Shown in pieces: positions 1 to 6,504 of a stretch of 21,029 nucleotides of DNA. Under the pieces are notes generated by a model. That model saw only the letters and a list, made by a program, of their open reading frames with translations, ran no database searches and was not told the DNA's origin. Within the stretch, counting starts at the first letter, position 1. Each line of letters opens with the position of its first letter. The DNA comes from Candidatus Dormiibacterota bacterium (lineage in GTDB: Bacteria; Chloroflexota; Dormibacteria; Dormibacterales; Dormibacteraceae), in contig CATPBF010000123.1 in the NCBI GenBank assembly GCA_955652585.1, forward strand, positions 1-21,029, read 5' to 3'. Position numbers and translations under genes: made by a program.

Positions 1-1
1 C

Positions 2-118
2 CTCGGGCACGTCTCGATCTACGAGCAGCTGCGGCGGCACGACGGGGATGGCGCCGCCGCCGCGATGCAAGAACACATCAGGGGCACGTGGTTGCTCCGG
101 AAGCTCAAACGACCCTGA
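2..118 (+). CDS. C-terminal fragment of a GntR-family regulator (FCD ligand-binding domain)
   Basis: An open frame enters from the left edge and stops at TGA 116-118, giving the last 38 residues of a protein. The residues LGHVSIYEQLRRHDGDGAAA, followed by an AMQEHI stretch, match the closing helices of the FCD domain of FadR-type GntR regulators, where a His-x2-Ile-Tyr-Glu helix is followed by 'D-x-x-A-A-x-x-A-M-x-x-H-I'. Such proteins bind DNA through an N-terminal winged helix and sense small carboxylic acids through the FCD domain. The DNA-binding half lies outside the window, so target and ligand cannot be inferred. The assignment rests on a short tail only. Confidence 0.55.
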   Translation, partial: LGHVSIYEQLRRHDGDGAAAAMQEHIRGTWLLRKLKRP

Positions 119-242
119 TTGGGGTGCAACGCGCAAGGGTGTTCCAACCGAACGAGTGGAGCGGAAGCCGAAAACAAGGCGCCTGACCCGCCCAACGTTG
201 ATCAGCTGGACTCGTTGATGAGCCGCATCGTCTGATCGAAGC

Positions 243-283
243 GCTTCAAGTTCTTCTAAGTTAGCAACTTGAAGCTTCAACTT
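243..283. promoter_or_regulatory. Cluster of three GCTTCAA(G/C)TT half-sites, candidate operator
   Basis: GCTTCAAGTT lies at 243-252, its exact inverse AACTTGAAGC at 266-275, and GCTTCAACTT at 274-283. The last two form AACTTGAAGCTTCAACTT, whose core TTGAAGCTTCAA (269-280) is a perfect 12-bp palindrome. A possible -10 box TAAGTT (257-262) sits between the sites, so a bound dimer would block the promoter of the NAD(P)-binding gene starting at 311. MarR/HxlR-type repressors commonly use such symmetric sites. The regulator's identity is inference. Confidence 0.5.
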
Positions 284-310
284 CGAGAAATTGGGGTCAG
301 GAGGAAGTCG

Positions 311-931
311 ATGAACCTGGTCATCCTTGGAGCCACCGGCCGCACGCGTCGGCTCGTGGTCGAGCAGGCGCTCGGCGCCGGCCACACCGTGACAGCGCTC
401 GTCCGTTCGCCGGAGAAGCTGACGATTCGTAACTCTAGCCTTCGCGTGATCGCCGGCGAAGGGACAGACTCCGGCGACGTGGCGCGGGCATTGGAAGGTG
501 CCGACGCCGTAATCAGTACTCTCGGCGGCACTGGATCGGTGATCGCCGACTCAACTCGGGCGATACTCGAAGCTGCGCACAGAACGGGAGTTGATCGCGT
601 CGTCGTTCTGTCGTCCTTTTTCGTCGAGCGTGATCGGCTGGGCGCGGTGTCTCGGCTGCTCACCGGCATCGCGGCGGGCTCGAAGATCAGAGACAAGAGT
701 GCCGGCGAGCAGCTCGTCCGGCAGAGCGACCTCGATTGGACCATCGTCTACGCAAGCCAGCTCACCGACGGACCCGCCACCGGTTTTGTGGAGGTACCAC
801 TCGAGGGGACGAAGCGTCGGATTTGGGACAGGATCTCGCGAGCGGACGTGGCCGCGTGGCTGGTCCAGGCCGCAACCAGTCCTCAATACAGCCGCCGCAG
901 CGTCGGGATCACCGGCGAAACACGGACGTAA
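311..931 (+). CDS. NAD(P)-binding (NmrA/SDR-like) protein with altered glycine motif
   Basis: A 206-residue single-domain Rossmann protein of the NAD(P)H-binding family. These proteins act as atypical short-chain reductases (biliverdin reductase B-like) or as redox sensors. The start at ATG 311 is chosen because GAGGAAG lies just upstream (about 300-306) and the protein then begins directly with the first beta strand, MNLVILGATG. The nucleotide loop reads G7-A-T-G10-R-T-R13: the third glycine of the usual GxxGxxG is replaced by Arg. The family's ADAVISTLG strand (about residues 67-75), VVVLSS strand and C-terminal ISRADVAAWLV helix are present. It stands alone after a GntR tail and before a tRNA. 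A palindromic operator sits just upstream. The substrate is unknown. Confidence 0.8.
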   Translation: MNLVILGATGRTRRLVVEQALGAGHTVTALVRSPEKLTIRNSSLRVIAGEGTDSGDVARALEGADAVISTLGGTGSVIADSTRAILEAAHRTGVDRVVVLSSFFVERDRLGAVSRLLTGIAAGSKIRDKSAGEQLVRQSDLDWTIVYASQLTDGPATGFVEVPLEGTKRRIWDRISRADVAAWLVQAATSPQYSRRSVGITGETRT

Positions 932-1058
932 GCAGACGTGTCAACCCCGGCGCGTCGGGGCCGACGCCCACCATTGAGGTAATCCAGACAGACAAGGGCT
1001 TAGAGGTCAAAGCGAACCCCACCACAGCCGCCGATCCGTAATTGGGCTACAGACAACT

Positions 1059-1094
1059 ATAGGGTGTCAGATAAGGTGTCAAATAGGGTGTCAA
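1059..1094. repeat. Three tandem 12-bp repeats next to tRNA-Ala
   Basis: Three head-to-tail units occupy 1059-1070, 1071-1082 and 1083-1094: ATAGGGTGTCAG, ATAAGGTGTCAA and ATAGGGTGTCAA. Ten of the twelve positions are identical. Read on the minus strand each unit contains (T/C)TGACACC. They lie 57 bp beyond the 3' end of the tRNA-Ala gene in the 220-bp gap 932-1151, in which I see no credible gene. The role is unknown; a protein-binding array or a relic of integration at the tRNA are both possible. Confidence 0.7.
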
Positions 1095-1151
1095 CCGACT
1101 GGTCGACGCCACTGCAAGCACACTGAAAAGCGCGATTTGGATTCAAAAATC

Positions 1152-1227
1152 TGGTGGACCCGAGGGGATTCGAACCCCTGACCTTCTGACTGCCAGTCAG
1201 ACGCGCTCCCAACTGCGCCACGGGCCC
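1152..1227 (-). tRNA. tRNA-Ala(GGC)
   Basis: On the minus strand a complete 76-nt cloverleaf can be read. The acceptor stem GGGCCCG pairs with CGGGTCC and includes the G3-U70 wobble pair that identifies alanine tRNA. The anticodon stem TCTGA/TCAGA encloses the loop CTGGCAG, with anticodon GGC at 1192-1194 (reading GCC codons). The T arm has the canonical GGTTCGAATCC core. The 3' CCA is encoded (1152-1154). A possible -10 box TATCAT lies 15 nt upstream on the minus strand. Confidence 0.97.
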
Positions 1228-1242
1228 ACGCCGCAGGAAGTG

Positions 1243-1248
1243 ATGATA
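1243..1248 (-). promoter_or_regulatory. Candidate -10 box of tRNA-Ala
   Basis: The minus strand reads TATCAT, a good match to TATAAT/TAnnnT, ending 15 nt before the tRNA 5' end. No clear -35 TTGACA is seen at normal spacing, so the assignment is tentative. Confidence 0.4.
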
Positions 1249-1307
1249 CCCCGCACTTCCAAGCCGACTTTTCGCTCTCGCTACCATCTTTCCGAGCTTC
1301 CACATAT

Positions 1308-1988
1308 ATGAAGACGCGCGCGATCGATACGGCCGACCTCAAGGGCGGTGGCTTCGCCGCCCTTCCCGATGGCGACGGCCCGCACCCGGGCGTGGTCGTC
1401 ATCCATGAGGCTTATGGCCTCAACGACAACATCAAGGACATCACGCGCCGCTTCGCCGACAGCGGCTACGCGGCGCTCGCCGTCGACCTGTTCGCTGACC
1501 GGAATCGGGCGATCTGCATGGCCCGCTACATGACCGGAATGCTGATCGGCTCGGTGGACCGCGCCGGTATCAGCGACCTAAAAGCAACCCTGAGCTATCT
1601 GGCCGCCATGCCCGAGGTCGATCCGCTCCGCATCGGCGCCATCGGCTTCTGCATGGGCGGCGGGTTCGCAGTCGCGTGGGCCTGCACCGACGATCGGCTC
1701 AAAGCGATCGCGCCCTTCTACGCCGCAAACCCGAGGCCGATCGACGTAGTCGAACGAATGTGTCCGGTTGTGGGTTCGTACCCCGAGAAGGACTTCACCG
1801 CCGGCGCCGGCCGCGCCCTTGACCAGGCCCTCGACAAGTACGCGATCGACCACGACATCAAGATCTATCCCGGCGCCAATCATTCCTTCTTCAACGCTCA
1901 AGGCCGCGCGTACAACAAGCCCGCCGCTGATGATTCCTGGGAACGGGTGATGGGCTTCTTCGGAAAGCACTTGATGACCGGCACGTAG
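1308..1988 (+). CDS. Dienelactone hydrolase family protein
   Basis: A 226-residue alpha/beta hydrolase of the dienelactone hydrolase (DLH) family. The archetype opens the lactone ring of dienelactones in chlorocatechol breakdown, but many members hydrolyse other esters. The catalytic set is visible: Cys115 in the nucleophile elbow GFCMGGG, Asp162 in GSYPEKD, His192 in PGANHSF, and Glu34 in IHEAYG, the Glu that holds the Cys in its resting state in DLH. Length is normal for the family and there is no signal peptide, so it should be cytoplasmic. There is no clear Shine-Dalgarno before ATG 1308; a TACCAT box (1282-1287) could drive a short-leader transcript. It is followed after 5 bp by the NmrA-like gene, so it probably heads the four-gene run to 3848. 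The true substrate cannot be told from sequence. Confidence 0.88.
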   Translation: MKTRAIDTADLKGGGFAALPDGDGPHPGVVVIHEAYGLNDNIKDITRRFADSGYAALAVDLFADRNRAICMARYMTGMLIGSVDRAGISDLKATLSYLAAMPEVDPLRIGAIGFCMGGGFAVAWACTDDRLKAIAPFYAANPRPIDVVERMCPVVGSYPEKDFTAGAGRALDQALDKYAIDHDIKIYPGANHSFFNAQGRAYNKPAADDSWERVMGFFGKHLMTGT

Positions 1989-1993
1989 CGGTC

Positions 1994-2785
1994 ATGCATG
2001 TGCTCGTCACTGGTGGAACGGGAGCCCTGGGCCGCCAGGTCGTGAAGCGCCTTATCGACGCTGGTCATCGTGCACGAATCCTCAGCCGCCGACCTGCCGA
2101 AAGCGAACCCGCCGCACGTGGCGAGTGGGTGCAGGGCGACCTCGTCACCGGCGCCGGACTCGAGCTGGCAGTCAAGGACATCGACGCTGTCGTCCACGCG
2201 GCATCCGACGCCTTGTCGCCGCGTAAGTACAAGGCCACCGACGTATTGGGCACTCGGCGCCTGCTCGCGATGGCGCGCGAGGCCGGCGTGCGCCACATGG
2301 TTTATGTCTCGATCGTCGGGATGGAGGGCGTGCCCTATCCGTACTACAAGAGCAAGCTCGCGGCCGAGGAAGTGATGCGCGAGAATATCGTCCCCTGGTC
2401 GATCCTGCGCGCGACCCAGTTCCACACCCTGATGGACATATTCCTTGACGCCATGAGCAAACTTCCCGGCCTCGCGACGGTGCCGTTCAGGTGGCAGTTC
2501 CAACCGGTCGACACGACCGACGTTGCTGAGCGATTGGTGCAGGTCGTCACCGCCGAACCCGCGGGGACGCTTCCGGACTTCGGCGGTCCGGAGGTGAGGG
2601 ATTTCAAGAGCCTGGCCACTTCGTGGCTCAAGGTTCGCAAGCCCAACAAGCGACTCATCAATCTGTGGCTCCCCTTCAAGTTCAGCCACGCCTGGGCCGA
2701 CGGACGACTTCTCTGTCCCGACCATCGGGACGGCACCATCACATTCGAGCAATATCTGGCTCGGAGATATCCCGCACAGGCATGA
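1994..2785 (+). CDS. NAD(P)H-binding NmrA/atypical SDR-like protein
   Basis: 263 residues with an intact N-terminal dinucleotide fold, MHVLVTGGTGALGRQVVKRL (GxxGxxG at residues 7-13), and the strand DIDAVVHAASDA that follows the cofactor site. The HMVYVSIVGMEG segment followed by YPYYKSKLAAEE supplies a Tyr-x3-Lys arrangement like that of extended or atypical SDRs. A proline-rich middle and a variable C-terminal substrate region (about residues 150-263) complete it. Members reduce quinones, flavins or sugar derivatives, or only sense NADP(H). ATG 1994 lies 5 bp after the hydrolase stop, and the TGA at 2783-2785 overlaps the next ATG (ATGA), so translation is likely coupled. This is a second Rossmann protein in the window, distinct from 311-931 and with an intact glycine loop. 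Confidence 0.85.
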   Translation: MHVLVTGGTGALGRQVVKRLIDAGHRARILSRRPAESEPAARGEWVQGDLVTGAGLELAVKDIDAVVHAASDALSPRKYKATDVLGTRRLLAMAREAGVRHMVYVSIVGMEGVPYPYYKSKLAAEEVMRENIVPWSILRATQFHTLMDIFLDAMSKLPGLATVPFRWQFQPVDTTDVAERLVQVVTAEPAGTLPDFGGPEVRDFKSLATSWLKVRKPNKRLINLWLPFKFSHAWADGRLLCPDHRDGTITFEQYLARRYPAQA

Positions 2786-3264
2786 AGAAACTCGTCGACC
2801 GTTTCGGCCGCACCGGATTCGCTGCCCTGAGCAGCGTGATCTGGCTCGTGCCGATTGCGGCCTGGGCCGGATCCGCCGACCTCTCGCCGATCGACAAGAC
2901 CGCCACCCCGGCCATCGCTCTCACCATCGGCGTTTTGATGCTGGCCGTCTGGCTCGTACTGGTCGCCAGCCTTCGCCGTTTTCCCGTCACGCCGCGACAG
3001 CGGCGCTTCGACCTCGCGCAGATGTCGCCATCTGAAAAGCGCTGGACCCTCGCGTGCATCGCATTCGCACTTGGGCTCATCGCCTGGCTCAACGGAGCGG
3101 CGACCGTGGATTGGGGCCCGCTCGGCTCCGCGATCGGAGCCGGCAAGGTCGGTCCGATTCTGCTCGCCGTGGGTCTGGCGATCTTCGTCATCGTGATGCC
3201 GACCGGCATCTGGTTCAGCTGGCGCAAGGAGACAATCGCCTACCGCCGGCGTGCGACACCCTGA
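2782..3264 (+). CDS. Four-helix membrane protein of unknown function
   Basis: 160 residues starting at ATG 2782, which overlaps the upstream TGA by four bases (ATGA). Hydrophobic stretches suggest four membrane helices: about residues 12-32 (FAALSSVIWLVPIAAWAG), 43-63 (AIALTIGVLMLAVWLVLVAS), 89-109 (TLACIAFALGLIAWLNG) and 131-153 (PILLAVGLAIFVIVMPTGIW). A basic, polar loop (about residues 64-88) with RRFPVTPRQRR lies between helices 2 and 3, and the tail RKETIAYRRR is positively charged, consistent with cytoplasmic placement. I do not recognise the family. Overlapping start codons on both sides tie it to the NmrA-like and methyltransferase genes, which suggests a shared role not evident from sequence. 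Confidence 0.75.
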   Translation: MKKLVDRFGRTGFAALSSVIWLVPIAAWAGSADLSPIDKTATPAIALTIGVLMLAVWLVLVASLRRFPVTPRQRRFDLAQMSPSEKRWTLACIAFALGLIAWLNGAATVDWGPLGSAIGAGKVGPILLAVGLAIFVIVMPTGIWFSWRKETIAYRRRATP

Positions 3265-3848
3265 TGGGGATCGCCTACCGGCTCATGTACGCGGTCGGCT
3301 TCACGCCGTGGGACGGCCCCGTTCCCGTCCCGCTGAAAGACATGATCGAAGGTCCAAACGCCCTACCGGCGGGGCGTGCGCTCGACCTCGGCTGCGGCAA
3401 GGGGACCAAGTCCGTCTACATGGCCACTCACGGCTGGGATGTCGCCGGGGTCGACTTCGTGCCGCGAGCGCTGAAGGAAGCGCGGCGTCGGGCCGAGGCG
3501 TCAGGCGTGAAAATCGACTTTCACCAGGGCGACGTCACCAAACTTGCCGACCTCGGCCTCACCCCCGGCTACTCGTTTTTGTTCGACTTCGGCTGCTACC
3601 ACGGGCTGAAACGCGAGCAGCGAACCAGCTACGCGGAAGGCGTCACAGCGCTTGCCGCGCCCGGCGCAACCCTGCTCATGATGGCGTTCACCAAGGCGTT
3701 GCCACCGGTTCCCTCCGGCGTCAGCGAATCCGAGTTGCGCGAGCGCTTTGGGGCCTGGGACCTGGCCTGGTCAAAATCGAACGAGCAGGCCGGCACCCCC
3801 GCGATGATCCGGGCCGCCGCCTCGTGGTTCTGCCTTAGGAAGCGCTGA
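3264..3848 (+). CDS. Class I SAM-dependent methyltransferase
   Basis: 194 residues starting at ATG 3264 inside the TGATG overlap with the membrane protein gene. Motif I, ALDLGCGKGTKS (residues 39-50), is the SAM-binding glycine loop. GVDFVP is the acidic end of strand 2, which binds the ribose, and HQGDVTKL and FLFDFGCYHGL follow as motifs II-III. Length and the C-terminal layout resemble small thiopurine/tellurite-type (TehB-like) or general metabolite methyltransferases, but the acceptor substrate is not evident. It is cytoplasmic and the last gene of the 1308-3848 run. The next 100 bp hold the palindrome at 3885-3900. Confidence 0.85.
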   Translation: MGIAYRLMYAVGFTPWDGPVPVPLKDMIEGPNALPAGRALDLGCGKGTKSVYMATHGWDVAGVDFVPRALKEARRRAEASGVKIDFHQGDVTKLADLGLTPGYSFLFDFGCYHGLKREQRTSYAEGVTALAAPGATLLMMAFTKALPPVPSGVSESELRERFGAWDLAWSKSNEQAGTPAMIRAAASWFCLRKR

Positions 3849-3884
3849 CGGAAGCAGGCAGAAACCCCAACCCTCCTGGAATAG

Positions 3885-3900
3885 TTGCTTGCGCAAGCAA
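3885..3900. promoter_or_regulatory. Perfect 16-bp palindrome, probable MarR-type operator
   Basis: TTGCTTGCGCAAGCAA is its own reverse complement. It lies 55 bp before the YceI gene start (3956). The TTGC/GCAA arms and their spacing resemble operators used by MarR-family dimers, and a MarR gene follows YceI at 4563. That this MarR binds here is inference. Confidence 0.65.
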
Positions 3901-3955
3901 GTACCAGTGATCAAGAGCGGCCGGCGCCGCCTTCAAATCACAACAGGAGGACCAG

Positions 3956-4504
3956 ATGGTCAGATACGAGATCGACAAAGCGCATACCCACGTTGGCTTC
4001 ACCGCCAAGCACCTCGCGGTTTCAACCGTGCGCGGGCAGTTCAACACGTTCGAGGGCTACTTCGAAGGGCCCGAGGACGACGTCACCAAGACCACGGGCG
4101 AAGTCAAGATCGACGTCGCCAGCATCGACACCCGGACCGAGATGCGCGACAACCACCTCCGCTCCGCCGACTTCTTCGAGGCGGAGAAGTACCCCCACAT
4201 CACCTTCAAGCTCACCCGCGTCGAGCCTGTCGACAGCGAGTCATTCAAGGTCCACGGCGACCTCACCATCAAGAGCACGACCAAGCCGATCGTACTGAAC
4301 GCGACGCTCGAGGGCCGCGTACCGGACCCGATGAGCGGCGGCAAGGAGCGGCTCGGCATGAGCGCCAAGGGGCAGCTCAACCGGATGGACTACGGCCTCA
4401 ACTGGGACGGCCTTGCGGGCGCCATTCCCATGGCCAGCCACACCATCAAGCTCGAGATCGAAGCCGAGATCGTCGTCAAGGCAGCAGAGCTCGCGCAAGC
4501 CTGA
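3956..4504 (+). CDS. YceI family protein (lipocalin-like isoprenoid-binding fold)
   Basis: 182 residues covering one YceI domain. Typical elements are RYEIDKAHTHVGFTAKHL at the start, VRGQFNTFEGYF, the strand TGEVKIDVASIDTRTEMRDN, LRSADFFEAEKYPHITF, a VHGDLTIKSTTKPIVL stretch and the C-terminal IKLEIEAEIVVK strand. YceI proteins form an extended beta barrel that binds polyisoprenoids such as ubiquinone precursors. E. coli YceI is periplasmic, but this one has no signal peptide and is probably cytoplasmic, as in many high-GC Gram-positive relatives. The start at 3956 is supported by AGGAGG at 3943-3948. A palindromic operator precedes it and a MarR regulator follows, suggesting stress- or ligand-induced expression. 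The physiological role is not established for such cytosolic forms. Confidence 0.92.
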   Translation: MVRYEIDKAHTHVGFTAKHLAVSTVRGQFNTFEGYFEGPEDDVTKTTGEVKIDVASIDTRTEMRDNHLRSADFFEAEKYPHITFKLTRVEPVDSESFKVHGDLTIKSTTKPIVLNATLEGRVPDPMSGGKERLGMSAKGQLNRMDYGLNWDGLAGAIPMASHTIKLEIEAEIVVKAAELAQA

Positions 4505-4516
4505 GGTTGATCGAGC

Positions 4517-4541
4517 GACGGGCGCCAGGCCAGGCCCCGTC
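4517..4541 (+). terminator. Hairpin after YceI, possible terminator
   Basis: GACGGG (4517-4522) pairs with CCCGTC (4536-4541). An inner GCC/GGC extension follows after one bulged base, with a 6-nt loop. It lies 13 bp after the YceI stop. No T-run follows, so termination strength is uncertain. Confidence 0.4.
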
Positions 4542-4562
4542 CTCACCTCCAGTTAGAAGTAG

Positions 4563-5030
4563 ATGGCCCTGACAGCAGCGCCTACCATAGGCGCCGTGAA
4601 ACCAACGCGATCCTCCAACGTGGAGCAGATGTGGGAGGGACTGGCTCGAGTCCACTCCTCGACGACGGCCGCCCTCGAGCACGACATGGTGCCCGAAGCA
4701 GGCATGGCGCTCGCCTGGTACGAGGTGCTCCTCAATCTTTCCCGCTCGCCCGGCGGGATGATGAGGTACCAGGACCTCGCGCGCGTGGCGGGCATCACGA
4801 ACAGCGGGGCCTCGCGGCGCCTGGAGCAGATGACCAAGGCCGGCCTCATCGAGCGCCGATCCTGTCCGACCGATCGCCGCGGAGTATTCGCCCACATCAC
4901 GACCAAAGGCATAGCCGCGTTCAAGACCGCCCACAAGGTCTTTCTGAACAGCCTCGAGCGCAACCTCGGGACGAGCTTGAAACCGGGCGACGCCGAGCTG
5001 ATCAGCGCCGCGCTGTCGAAACTCCCCTAG
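4563..5030 (+). CDS. MarR family transcriptional regulator
   Basis: 155 residues with the MarR winged-helix layout. A dimerisation helix (about residues 17-45, containing LARVHSSTTAALEHDM) is followed by MALAWYEVLLNLSRSP, the recognition unit YQDLARVAGITNSGASRRLEQMTKAGLIERR, the wing SCPTDRRGVFAHITTKG (with the typical Asp-Arg-Arg) and C-terminal helices. Such dimers repress genes near their own and release DNA on binding phenolics or oxidants. A likely target is the palindrome at 3885-3900 before YceI. The start is uncertain: ATG 4563 has only a weak AGAAG upstream, while GTG 4596 (residue 12) sits 7 nt after TACCAT (4583-4588), the arrangement of a leaderless transcript. The stop shares CTAG with the convergent SRPBCC gene. 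Confidence 0.88.
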   Translation: MALTAAPTIGAVKPTRSSNVEQMWEGLARVHSSTTAALEHDMVPEAGMALAWYEVLLNLSRSPGGMMRYQDLARVAGITNSGASRRLEQMTKAGLIERRSCPTDRRGVFAHITTKGIAAFKTAHKVFLNSLERNLGTSLKPGDAELISAALSKLP

Positions 5031-5446
5031 GCGGACTCCGCCTTCTTCGCGAGGTTGCTGAGCAGGGTTCCGAACTCTTTCGAGACCTGAGGCCCCAGCA
5101 TCCCGCCGAGGATCGGACCCAATGGCCCCTTCACCTCGACGTACTGGCCGATCTTCGTCTCGCCGCCCACCGGTTCGATGCGGCAGTTGAAGCGGAACAT
5201 GGTCAACGGCACGACGCTCGTCTCCAGCGCGAAGCTACGACCCGACACGACGTCGACCAGGCGCATCTTGTGGTGTTGGCCCGCGCGCGTGTTCATGACT
5301 CCCGTGGTTCCAGACGCAAAGCCGCCCTGCCAGTCCATCGTCGACACATTGGGATTCCAATCACCCCACGTCGACATGTCCGACCAGATCTTCCAGACCT
5401 TGTCCGGCGATGCCGTGCTTGCCACCGATGTCCCGTATTCAGCCAT
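5027..5446 (-). CDS. SRPBCC family protein (START/Bet v1-like fold)
   Basis: 139 residues with the helix-grip signature of SRPBCC/polyketide-cyclase-type proteins: an N-terminal strand, the SPDKVWKIWSDMSTWGDWNP turn (residues 13-32), central strands with GVMNTRAGQHHKMRLVDV, and a C-terminal helix MLGPQVSKEFGTLLSNLAKKA that closes the hydrophobic cavity. The fold binds small hydrophobic ligands; no catalytic residues can be assigned. ATG 5446 is well supported by GAGGAGGG on the minus strand. It begins 32 bp after the DMT transporter gene and is probably co-transcribed with it. Its TAG is read from the same CTAG as the MarR stop on the other strand (5027-5030), so there is no room for a terminator between the convergent genes. 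Confidence 0.85.
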   Translation of the reverse strand: MAEYGTSVASTASPDKVWKIWSDMSTWGDWNPNVSTMDWQGGFASGTTGVMNTRAGQHHKMRLVDVVSGRSFALETSVVPLTMFRFNCRIEPVGGETKIGQYVEVKGPLGPILGGMLGPQVSKEFGTLLSNLAKKAESA

Positions 5447-5478
5447 GTGCCCTCCTCTAGTGCTTGCTGGTGGCGAGA

Positions 5479-6453
5479 TTAGACCTCAGCGACAGACAGC
5501 GGACGCACGATGACGACCGGCGCCTTCTCTCGCGTCCAGTTGAGAAACACGATCACCGCCAGCAACAGTGCGGTCCCGAGAAGCTGCAGCGGGTACAGCG
5601 GCTGATGGAAGCCCCATGGATAAGGAGCCGACGCGATCAGCGTCGCCGCCACCGGATAGGCCATCTCGGCGATGGTCGCCAGCGAGGCCGGCGTCTTCGA
5701 TAGCGCGCGATAGTACAGCAGCAGCGCAAGCAGGCCGGGCACGATGGCGATCGCGAGCAGGTTGGGCACGAGGTCGCTAAGGCGGTAGTGGCCGAAGCCG
5801 CCCAGGCCGCTCTGCACCAGCACGATGATGACCAGCACGGGCAGAGCCAGGGTGAAGCGCAGCGCGGTCATGCTCCAGAACGAGATCGACCCGAGCGCAA
5901 ACCGGCCGAGCACCGTGCCACTCGCCCACAATGCGGCCGCGCCGAGCGCTAGCAGCCCCACCTCCAGCCGTCCGTTTTGGAGCGCCGAGACCGGCGACAG
6001 CGGATGGTCGGCGAACAGGACCACGTAGACCGCCGCGATTCCCACCGTGGCCGCGGGCCAGAACCACGGACGCCGGCGCTCGCCGAGCACGATCCACGCC
6101 AGCGCGATCGCGATCAATGGTTGGGTCTGCTGGAGCACGAACGTCTCCGCGAACAGCCCATGCTGAGCCGCGATCGAGAAGGACGCCGTGAACAGGATTG
6201 TCGCCAGCGCCTGCGCGCCCGCCGCGATGATGCCGACCGCGAGCCAGCCCCGGCGGCCGAGCTTGCTGAGCTCGCCGCGACCACGGATGAGCACCGGCAG
6301 CAAGAACAGCGTGACCAGGGCGTCTTCGGCGACGACGATCTGGGTCGCGCTGAGGTGCTGGACCAACTGGTTGCGGAAGTACGCGTCGGTGGCCCACAGG
6401 GTGGCAGCGACCGCCACGAACACCACCGCATAACGGTCGATCAACTTGTCCAT
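5479..6453 (-). CDS. DMT superfamily transporter (EamA family)
   Basis: 324 residues, very hydrophobic, with about ten predicted helices in two repeated EamA halves (about residues 8-145 and 160-305). Family marks are the short N-terminal helix VVFVAVAATLWATDAYFRN, the ALATILFTASFSI and TFVLQQTQPLIAIALAWIVLGER segment closing the first half, and the second copy around RALSKTPASLATIAEMAYPVAATLIA. EamA members export amino acids, metabolites or drugs across the cytoplasmic membrane; the substrate cannot be inferred. ATG 6453 has only a weak AGG upstream. A hairpin terminator (6505-6525) separates it from the upstream cyclase-like gene, so it probably has its own promoter in the remaining short gap. 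It probably shares a transcript with the SRPBCC gene. Confidence 0.88.
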   Translation of the reverse strand: MDKLIDRYAVVFVAVAATLWATDAYFRNQLVQHLSATQIVVAEDALVTLFLLPVLIRGRGELSKLGRRGWLAVGIIAAGAQALATILFTASFSIAAQHGLFAETFVLQQTQPLIAIALAWIVLGERRRPWFWPAATVGIAAVYVVLFADHPLSPVSALQNGRLEVGLLALGAAALWASGTVLGRFALGSISFWSMTALRFTLALPVLVIIVLVQSGLGGFGHYRLSDLVPNLLAIAIVPGLLALLLYYRALSKTPASLATIAEMAYPVAATLIASAPYPWGFHQPLYPLQLLGTALLLAVIVFLNWTREKAPVVIVRPLSVAEV

Positions 6454-6504
6454 CGACCTAGTTCAACAGCCCCTCACCCGCAATCCTTCCGTGGCCAGGA
6501 AAAC

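Noticed and set aside
932..1151. Integrase or other gene in the gap beside tRNA-Ala
   Set aside because: Reading frames there are short, lack ribosome sites and have no protein-like composition; only the 12-bp repeats stand out.
1091..1402. Minus-strand open frame of about 100 codons crossing the tRNA
   Set aside because: It runs through the tRNA gene and the start of the hydrolase gene and has no family resemblance; it is an artefact of high GC.
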